Shown: positions 54,770-64,000 of the stretch, piece after piece
Position numbering within the stretch: the stretch's first letter is position 1
Layout: each line of letters opens with the position of its first letter
From: Sphagnum compactum
Taxonomy: Eukaryota > Bryophyta > Sphagnopsida > Sphagnales
Assembly: GCA_965153455.1 (NCBI GenBank)
Contig: OZ234494.1
Span: 13,268,001-13,332,000, forward strand
Direction of reading: 5' to 3'
Length of the DNA: 64,000 nucleotides
Position numbers and translations under genes: made by a program
Notes under the pieces: generated by a model
Told to the model about the DNA's origin: nothing
The model's database searches: none
What the model saw: the letters and a program-made list of their open reading frames with translations, nothing else

Positions 54770-56731
54770 TGTGTGTGTATATATATATATATGTGTGTGT
54801 GTGTGCAAAAAGCGAAAATTACAAATTTGAAGCTGCTAAAATTTGAGAGTGCTAAGTCTTCAATAGCCATAATTTTACCATTTTTGTAAAAAAAAATTCA
54901 GATGTTTACACATGGTTCAAGTACGTAGCCAAAAAGTCTAGAAGAATTTTATTTTATTTTTTGCATATTTAGCTTCTGGTCAAATTTGGCTAAATCTTTT
55001 CAATGGATGATTTTCACTTTGGCTACATCTGAACAGCATTTTTTTTGGGCTGGCTATATATGTAACGAAAAAGTGAAAGCAAAAAAAAAAAATTAAAAGT
55101 TGCTAAAAAAATCAAGTGCTTTTAAAAGACACTTCAATAGCCAGAAATTCGAGCAAAATTTTCAGAATTTTTTTTCCCAAATTTTCTATAACATGGTTCA
55201 AGTAGGTAGCCAAAAACATAGAACAATTTTTATTTTTTTTAATCTTTTCATATTTAGCATGTAGCCAAATTTGTCTAAATCTTCCTATGGATGATCACCA
55301 CTTTGGATATATATCATCACAGACTATTTTTGGTTGCTTGGCTACATATATAGCCAATAAAAAAGTGAAATTAAAAAATAAATAAAAGTGCTAAAATCAA
55401 GTACTTTTCAAGGCTTTGAAATAGTCAAACATTAACAACTAAAAACTTCAGAAAAAAATTTCCAGCTTTTTTTTTAATACAATGGTTCAAGTAGAGTAGC
55501 CAAAAACATATAAAAGGATTGTTGTTTTTTAAAAACTTTTTACTTTCATGTATTTAGCTTGTAGCCAGAACTTGGCTAAAATAGTTAGGTTGTAGCCAGA
55601 CTTGGCTAAATCTTCCTGTGGATGATGGCGAGCCAATTTGGGGTTCCAAACATCAATCTTTTGGAAGTTGGAACACACAAAAAATCGACCCCCCCAAAAA
55701 AAAAAAAAAAAACAGGGGCCAAAAAAATATGCGTTGATGAGATTCACAACTTCACTGACAAGAGTTATGTACTTTGGCGAGTACGTTTTAAGGAACTTTC
55801 CCCAACAATGAAAAGCAAAAGCCATTAATCTAGTGTCGGCGTCCCATTCTATCCCAGCAATAAAAAGCAAAAGCCATTAATCTACTGTCATCTGTCGCCG
55901 ACCGTAGCCGTAGGTAAATCTGATGATTAGAACCTACCAGGGAAGGACTCCAGACAGACTGCAGAGTACTTCCTGACAGGGTGGTTTCTTTGCGAGATCG
56001 TCCAGAAAATATTTTAGCCACATTTGGCTACATCCTAGATATGAAAGTAGGGCAAAAAAAAATATAGAAAAATATATATATAATCCCTTCTATATTCTTT
56101 TGTGGCTACCTCCTGAAACCTATCATCAAAATATGGCGATTCGAAAAAAAAATTCTTCAAAATCTGGCGAATTTGGGTTGTTTTTTTTCTTTTCTTTTCT
56201 TTTCTTTTCTTTTTTTCCCACGGAAAATTCTTTGTACGGGTCAACATCATTTTATTTTTTCATGCCGAAAATTTGGCAACAGTTCGGCAATAAAAAGAGC
56301 ATCTCAGTCCCTCAGGGGATTTTGTGATGTAGCCAAAGTGGCGAGATCATCCAGAAAATAATTTAGCCAAATTTGGCTACACACTAGATATGAAAGTAGG
56401 GGAAAAACAAATCTTGGCTACTACTAAGAACTTATCATCAAAATCTGGAGATTTGAGGGAGGAAAATTAATAATAATAATAATAATAAAATGTTCAAAAT
56501 CTGGCGAATTTGGGTCTTCTTCTTTTTCATGAAAAACCCTTTGTTTGGTTCGGAATCAGGTCGAAATTTGGCGAATGAGGATCATCGGCAAGATGATTTA
56601 GCCAGATTTGGCTACTAACTAGATATGAAAGTTTTTTAGAATTTGAAACTTATCATAATAATCTGGCTATTGGTATTTTTATTTTATCAAAATCTGGTGA
56701 ATTTGGGCAATTTTTTCTTTGAAAAATCCTT

Positions 56732-56771
<40 letters not shown>

Positions 56772-57110
56772 AGCCTTCTTTTTAAATTGGCAAAATTGCG
56801 CTTCTTCCACCAAAAAGCAAATTAAAACATTGAAAGTTCAAAAAGGAAGGGATTTTGGAGGTTTTCAATCCTCAAGAAGTGAGGGGAAAACCAGTTTAAA
56901 ATGGCCAAATTTCGATAATTGGTTAAGTGTGCGTAGCCAAAGATATAAGAGGGGGATTAAAAAAAGGTTGCGGAAATTTTGTGCTTCATATCTGGATTAA
57001 ATCTGATTTTGCCAAACAAATGTAGTTAAATTTGATTTTGCCAAATAAATGTAGTTAAATTTGATTTTGCCAAATTAAATCTAGTTAAGTCTTCATGGGA
57101 CGATTGTCAC
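54770..57110. repeat. Array of diverged ~230-290 bp repeats with 'tagccaaatttggctac' motif
   Basis: Successive blocks near 54840, 55090, 55360, 55560, 56010, 56340 and 56590 share 'tagccaaatttggctaaatcttcc(t)atggatgatc', 'ggttcaagtagctagccaaaa' and 'aaatctggcgaatttggg' variants. The left part (to about 55620) is the more regular. A short inverted word, tagcca...tggcta, lies in each unit. Non-coding. Confidence 0.65.
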
Positions 57111-60100
57111 TTTTTCTACATCTTCATGGTTGCATGAAACCCTAAACCCTCTCAGCATGCATGCACTCATAAGTTGTCGAGTTGGAAGGGGTGCAGGGAA
57201 GGGGGGTGGAAGGGAATTTTTTGCTCTTTTTTTTCCATGTTACCAATATGTTCCCATCATGTTCTCATGGGGTTCCCAAGTTATCCCCTCTCCCCCCCCC
57301 GCCCCCCCATTTTGGGCATGATTCTACCCTAAGGCTTTACCCATTGAAAAGCATGCGGCAAAGCTTATATGAACCTTAACATATGTAGATCTTAATGTTG
57401 AGGAGGGAGGGGGTTCTACGCTTACCCCTTAAGAGTGGAACGAAAGTGAAGTTTACATGTATGTTTGTAGGTTTAAGATTTTTCTCACTTTCAAGGAATA
57501 GGTGTAAGATCCGTCTCCCTATCAAGCAAGTGTCGCAACCCCACTTTGGACAAAGTGTGAGGATGCAACTCACACTCTCAAAGTTGGGGACTTGGAGTCC
57601 TCCGGGATTCTCGAAAACGCAGAAGTCGATTGCAGGGGTCAAAACATCTCGCAATGATCGTTGAACCAAGTAGAAATTTTTTATCTACCAACTATGTATT
57701 AACATTTTGGAGAACCATCGCTTACTAAAGTAAGCTACATGAATGTTTCAATTCTCACCTATTGGAGGTAATTTGGAGACATATTTCTTTGACATTTATG
57801 TTGGTTTGTTAAGTGGTGTCAATGATTCTAAAGTCTTATGGAGGTTTATGTTATGTTGGCATGCTCAATTTACTAGGGTTTGTTTAACCTTACAAAATTT
57901 GTAAAATTGTGTTTCTTCATGTTTGTTGGGTGACAAGGATTATTTGCAATGAATTGTGATGTCCTTCAAAGAGCTAGGAGGGGCAACATCTAATCTTGGA
58001 CTTTTTTTATAACATAAAAAGGGAGATCAATAGTTGAGAATACTTTTTAATATTTTGAAACGAATTCAAAGAAAATTAACAAATGTTTGAGTCGCACATT
58101 ACATCCTTACCTATCATGCTTGTTATTGGCTCCATAATCCTTTTGTGTTTGAAAATGTATCCAACATTGTTCAATTACTTCATATCATTCAGTTAAAGGT
58201 AGGCCCACAAGAAGAAAGACAAAAAAAAATTATAATTAAAAAATAATGAATTATGAAGGTGAGGAAAGATTTAGAGATGCAATTTGGAAAGAACAAACTC
58301 ATTACTTTGGTAGATCATGAATATTGTATGATTTAGTATGTTTAAACTTTCTTTTTTTTATATTTGTTTTTCATCAAAGTTGAGATGGAATCAAACCAAA
58401 ACATCAATTTTTGCAAAGTATTTGAAAATTTTCCATTTCGGCATTTGAATGTGCTTGGGTGTAAACATTCAATCATGAATCACACCTACCCCATTTAAGC
58501 CATTATTTTAAATAATGTATTTTTGACATCTTTTTAAAACATACATATTTTTTTAATAGATATTATTTATACCATTACGTCAAATTTCATATTAAAAATT
58601 TGCCGAAAAAACAAGTAGGCAATTTTTCAAATTTGTCAAAAATAATTAAGCATAAATCCTTTTACATTGTAAAAACAATGATTACAAATGTTTTTTTTTT
58701 TTTAAATTGGTTATTTTTTATTCATTAAATGAATTTTAAAATTTTAAGATATGTATATCAATATATTGAAACTAACATTACATAAGAACAACCCCAATTG
58801 TGATTTTTTTTCCATTCGTAAAATGTTAAATACAAAAATTATAAAAAAATTCAATTGTTTTTGTACATGTTTGCAAAACTTTTATTCCCTTCAATTTTTG
58901 TTATACCTTTAAGGTCCATCAACTCGTGTTATAGTAACATTTGTGGTTTTTATTATTGTTGGCAATAGTTGCGTTTTATTGTTGTTGGTAGCAACTTGCA
59001 TGTGTTACAACTTTCTTACATATTTTTGGTAGCCATGTTCTTTTCCTACAAGCCATTTATTATTTACGCCATATTCACAACATGATCAGTTTCATGGATC
59101 TTTCATTGATTTACCAAACCACATCTAATTTCAACCAAGTTTTTTGCTTCATGCTCAACTTATTAATACCTTAATCCTTAATTGGTAGGTTTTCTAATGA
59201 CATTGGTTGTTTGTTCATTGTTATTGACAATAACACACATGAAGGCTTGGGTCATCACTTGTGTTAGATTATTAAAGGCTTGAATCATGCCCATGGCCAT
59301 TTGTGTGCAATTGGTAGCTTTATCTCTAGTTTTGAGGGATAAATTTGTTTTGGGTTTCAGTTCATTTTTCCTCCAACACTATGTGGTGTTAATTCAATTT
59401 GTGAACTTCACGAACATCTTATTCCCCTTTTCTATTGCTTTTCCATGTTCTTATGAATAAAAAAGTACGTTATTTTCACCCCTATGCTTCCAATAGATTG
59501 ACCACCTTGTGTTTTTTGGCAAAAAATCAGCAAACTTTAATGTTGGTGGGTTAGTAGATAGCATGGATTCCAATCAAGTGGACATTGGCAAAGTTGCATC
59601 TAATTGAATTGACATTTGTGTAGTTGCAATTGCATCAAAATATGTGAACTATAGAACCACCACAATCTCTTGCATTAGTTTTGTGAAACTATTGGTTGTG
59701 TAATATTTGGTGGAAGAGGTGCAACTAGCAATGGTTCAAACATCCAAACTTCATTCACAATGGCATTTTCCATTTTGTAAGGTTGCCTAGCTCGCATTTG
59801 TTGAATCATCATTCAAATTGATGGAATTGTTTGGGTGTGACACTAAATGGCTTATTAATGAAATTTGGACCATCCATTAGGTCCCACATACATGGCAGAT
59901 AGAATATGGGCCTTGTGCCCAAAAAAATTGTGATCATTTTGTAGAATTCGAGTGCCCAAAGTTTTTCAACAATTCACAAAAATCATGGACCAATAATCTT
60001 GGTTGTTTCATATGTCTACCTTGTAATCATATATCTTTTTAAAGTCTCTTATGAGAGGACCCCACCTATTTTCAAGCAAGTTTCATCATTCCTCAATTGA

Positions 60101-63020
60101 GTTGAATAACTTGCATTCATTGTTTATGTTAAAATTTTGTTTCACTCTATAATTTTAGTCTCAAATTTGTCTCACTCATCTATCATGTCAAGGTTTACAA
60201 TGTGTTCATTTCTTTTGGTTTTAACAAGTGCCAAACTCTCACCATATTCTTAGTTTGGTTGGTGTGTTTTCTTGGCTTGGACTTATGTGTTGCAATTTGG
60301 CTATTTGGTTCAAATGCACCTTTTTACCTTTTCCTTTCTTTTGTGTCCGAGCAACTACCTCATCAACAATGAAAAGTTCTAGACCTACATACAATTTAAA
60401 GATGAATTTTGTAACTTATTTTTGCATATATGTGCATAGAAATGTTTATTAAGGTGTGATGTATGCAATTCTAACAAGTGTGTTTCTATATCTATTTACA
60501 TGTTTGCAATTGTTATTGTTCCAGATTTTGTTGATCAAGGATTTATTATTTTTGATCTTCAAAACAAGTAGAACATTTTGTTTTCAAAGATTTCTACTAT
60601 GAACAAGTTTTGATGACAAATTGTATTTTAGATTCATGGCAAGATAGAATGCAAGTTAGAAATAGATTGAATGCAAGTTTTGGATTCAGAATTCTTCACA
60701 TTTTTCATTCTTTTCATCATCATAGTTGGAGAATCTTGTCCCAAAAATCTATAAAATGGCAATGAAGAATTGTTGTTGTTTTGTAGCAATCTTGAATAAT
60801 GGAATTTGATGTTTCTTTTTTATAAAAAAAAACAAGATTAGCAAGAAGATATTTCTATAGAGTAAAGGTAAAGCAACGAAAGAAAGAAGGTAGAAGAAAT
60901 GGTAGGGAGGGAGGGGATGAAAGTGAAGGGGACTGTGCAAGAATAATAACACTATTACAAACTCATATATTTTTTGCTAGCAACATTGTGATTATAATAA
61001 TTGACTATGTTGGTTTCACTAAAACCGATATGTGTTTGTTTTGATTGAAAAAAGTTTAGTTATTTAGTCAAAATGGACACAATGTTGAACACATTGCAAA
61101 AGTGACACCCATGTGGAATAGTTCGACTTGATTAATGTCATTAATGTGAGTAAAATTAGTCATCTAAATTTGATCGATTGTAATGTTATTTTTAATGATG
61201 TGAAAATATTAAATTTTTTGAAAAGTATTATTCAATTATTCTTTGAGTTGAATTACCTTAAGAAGGAAAGTAAATTACAAATATCATGTTTTCATTTTTA
61301 AAAAATTATCCACCTAAAATATAAAAATAGAACACAACATTTGAAATACAACAAAATGGGATGTGAAAAAATGAAAGGTCAAACTGATTTTTTTTTCATT
61401 TATTCAAAAAATCACTAATGCTAAATATACATGTGAAGGTTGAACTAATTTCTTTTCAAAATTTGAGTTTAAAAAATCAAAGCTTAACTTCTTTTCCACC
61501 AAAATGAAAACATGTGAATTTTAATTATGTAATTTTAAAAGTGTAATTAATTTCATTGTGAAAATATTTTAAATATAAATTTATTATAATTATTCTACTT
61601 GAATTATTTCCCAAATCAAAACATAAAAATTAATGTAATTTTTCAGCATTTGAAAATTCTAAAAATATGAATTCAACTGAATGAAATTTAAAAATAATTT
61701 TGATTAAATTTTACTAAATTTAATGTAATAAATTTTTCATTTTGAAATTAAAATGCATTATCAAATTCAAAATGAAATAAATAAAATAATGATACTAAAT
61801 ATGTACATGTGTAAAAAATAGTATGAAATTACTTTAATATATAATAGGGTTGTAATGTTTGATATTCAAAAAATGTTTGTTTATTTATTTTGCGATAACC
61901 AATTTATGATTTTTTTCATGAATGATTTTTAAAACAAGATGTTTGTGACAAAATATTCCCTTTTTAAAAAAGGATGTTGCCTTTTGGAGATTTTTCACCC
62001 AAAAAATAACGACAGCACCCAACATAATTGGAAGGTGAAGTTTTGAATTTTTGATATCCAAATATAAAATTTTTGAAATTGGGTTTGAACTTGATCCTTC
62101 AAATCTCGAAATCATGCAATTTTAATTTTGACACATTTTTTCAAACTCAAAATCTATAAGCCAATTCGAAAACCAAGTTCACTTCCATCTAAACATTACA
62201 CATTTGTTTTCTAAATTAGAGCTTTTATAAGTTTAGAGTTTTACAACATATAAAATTTGGAAATTGTATAATTATTATAAAGGTTTACAACAAATTAAAA
62301 TTGATCAATTACTTCTAAAGTTTGACCTACTTATCAACTTTTCGAAAAAGTTTTGCCTTTTTACATAAACCTACACTTGTGTTCAAAATATTTTTTTCGA
62401 ACTTCTAATTTGATCTAGCAAAAGGCTTTTTTTCCATGTACATTACGTATATTAAGCACACACCTAAGAATTGAAAATAACAAACTGTCAAATAATTAAT
62501 TAAATTTGAAATTTTAACTTTGACATTTTGTTTTTTTAATTTCCAAAATTTTCAGCAAGTAATGGTTATAAAAAATAATAATGAAAAAAAAAATTATGCC
62601 AATGTTTTGGAACAGTCTAGTGTGTCTAAACTAACCCAATTTAAAGTTGTGTCATGGAAGGTCTGTGGTTCAAAACTTGACAAGTTGAACTTTTAATTTT
62701 ATTTGAAAATTTTGGGCATAAATAATAAATAAAATTATGCCGAAATGGTCAAAACCTGACAGGTTTAACTTTTTGATTTTTATTAAAATTTTGGCATAAA
62801 TAAATAAATAATAAATAACTTTTCAAAAGTTCAACAAAAACAAAAAAGAATAATTTAATTTATGCCGATGCAATTTCATTCAAATTATTTGAGGTTGGCA
62901 GAGGACGGATATAGGGAATGTCTAACGATGGATGATAAGTGGTCAAGAGACAGTTTTCTGTTGGGTTCCAGTTCACTAGCTAACTATGGTGGTCAGCTCA
63001 GTTGCCTTTTTTTTTTTTTT
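57111..63020. other. ~5.9 kb AT-rich intergenic, no gene supported
   Basis: Very AT-rich from 57.7 kb onwards. All ORFs are short and unsupported. A 'ccccc...gccccccc' run lies near 57294-57307 and a telomere-like ccctaaaccctc near 57139. I see no tRNA-like clover-leaf or other RNA gene. Confidence 0.5.
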
Positions 63021-63185
63021 TTACCTACCTACTAACAACCCTACTAGGTAAGTAGATGGCTTACACCTAGGTAGGTAAGGGCTTTTTTACTACCTACCTA
63101 CCTACTAACAACCCACTACTTAGCAGGTTGTTAGTAGGTAGGTAGGTAGTAAAAAAGCCCTAACCTACCTATATAGGTGAAAAGG
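63021..63185. mobile_element. TAGGTAGG foldback element with 36-bp perfect arms
   Basis: Arm 1 (63078-63113, beginning agggcttttttactacct) is the exact reverse complement of arm 2 (63126-63161), with a 12-nt loop. Further tacctacctactaacaacc words lie just to the left (63022-63045). It is related to the element near 40.5 kb. Confidence 0.72.
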
Positions 63186-64000
63186 AGGACAACATTTGCC
63201 AAAGCATATGGTATAAAAGTGAGGTGCTATGGAAAAAAAGTTGGGGAACACATTGGGGAACATGGTGAAAACACATTGGGAACCAAGGAAAAATGAAAAA
63301 AAAACCCTTCCCCCGCCCCTTCAGCAAATCGAAGTTGGAACTTCATCTAAATTACAATTTAGATGCCATTATATTACTACTAAGAGAGACTTTACCCTAT
63401 ACCCTTTATTCGGGCCTCCAACAATATTTGTGGCATCCAAGATGACTTACAATTTCCCAATCTCCACTCGAACATGAAAACTAGAACAACAAAAAGTGGG
63501 AGATTATATAAATAAAACTCAATGCCGTTATGGATTCTTTTTCTTTGCAATGAATTTTTTCATTTGTGCCTAAAAAAAATTTAATTAAAAAAAAAAACCA
63601 TGGACCAATTATTCTATTTGATAAATCAAGAGCAATTATTATATTGTGCAATGCTTTCAAAACCAATTTATTACCCCATATCAACAAACATAAAATTTAC
63701 TTTACTTCATCCAAAAATATTGTGTAAGGCAATACCGAAGTGAAGTTAATATAAACTTGTTACATTCTTTACCTCATCTTTATGATTTCCTTCGTATGTT
63801 CAACATTCATAAGGTCTATTATATGTGGCCAAGATGAACCAACACCTACTCTAGTATCATCACCTTCTTGAATGAGGCCCAAACCCTAAACCCTAAACTT
63901 CATATTTAACCCAAGAAATGGTAAACAATTTCAACATTTCCAAGGTTAAATTATTAAGTATATTTTTATATTATAAACATTTATGATGTGTAAGGCTAAT
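63186..64000. other. AT-rich window end, no gene supported
   Basis: Only short ORFs are seen. A direct repeat 'acattggggaacatggtgaaaac' phrase lies near 63250, and a short telomere-like run, ccctaaaccctaaa, near 63884-63897. Nothing else is recognised. Confidence 0.45.

Noticed and set aside
63884-63897. Telomere (CCCTAAA)n
   Set aside because: Only two units; short telomere-like words are common in plant intergenic DNA.

Overview
The window is nuclear DNA from a land plant. Every confident gene has introns with plant GT-AG consensus, and the products are plant types: a plastid-targeted PII protein, RAD23, an SRPP/REF-like protein, and a QALGGH-type C2H2 zinc-finger protein. Intergenic space is large and rich in repeats. 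One gene resembles animal CNBD2, a sperm-linked protein, so a plant with swimming sperm and a large genome is likely. I favour a fern, as inference only. There are no bacterial features, rRNA, tRNA or CRISPR.

Left arm (1-13.7 kb): three minus-strand genes in a row. First is the 5' part of an ataxin-7/Sgf73-like zinc-finger gene (132-3745), which runs off the left edge. Next is a compact 11-exon gene of unknown function (6862-8457) rebuilt from splice sites and phases. Last is a complete 12-exon RAD23 gene (8703-13676). A foldback element lies at 5855-5978.

Middle (13.7-31 kb): three plus-strand genes. A PII (GLB1) gene of 9 exons (16289-19161) sits downstream of a ~300 bp tandem duplication. 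A long gene (about 21.76-28.52 kb) encodes a protein with two cyclic-nucleotide-binding domains, like CNBD2. An SRPP/REF gene has 3 exons (29248-30877). Degenerate tandem repeats lie between PII and the CNBD gene and inside SRPP intron 1.

Right-centre (35.8-40.1 kb): a young, non-autonomous LTR retrotransposon on the minus strand. It has two ~827 bp LTRs, a tRNA-iMet-type primer-binding site and one 849-codon gag ORF. It lacks protease, reverse transcriptase, RNase H and integrase. The end of the ORF contains a stretch that looks like the first two membrane helices of a plant autoinhibited Ca2+-ATPase. This apparent host-gene capture is the most striking item in the window.

Right arm (42.6-64 kb): one large two-exon C2H2 zinc-finger gene (42615-46468, minus strand) that at first sight looks like two genes. 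Beyond it I see no gene in about 17 kb. That stretch holds several tandem arrays (46 bp, 31 bp, a ~257 bp higher-order array, ~280 bp), foldback elements and AT-rich DNA.

The genes are independent single-promoter units and do not form a pathway. Exon models were built by eye from splice consensus and reading phase. Those whose phases close throughout (RAD23, PII, SRPP, zinc finger, the unknown 225-aa gene and the visible Sgf73-like exons) are the more reliable. The 5' end and one junction of the CNBD gene are unresolved.
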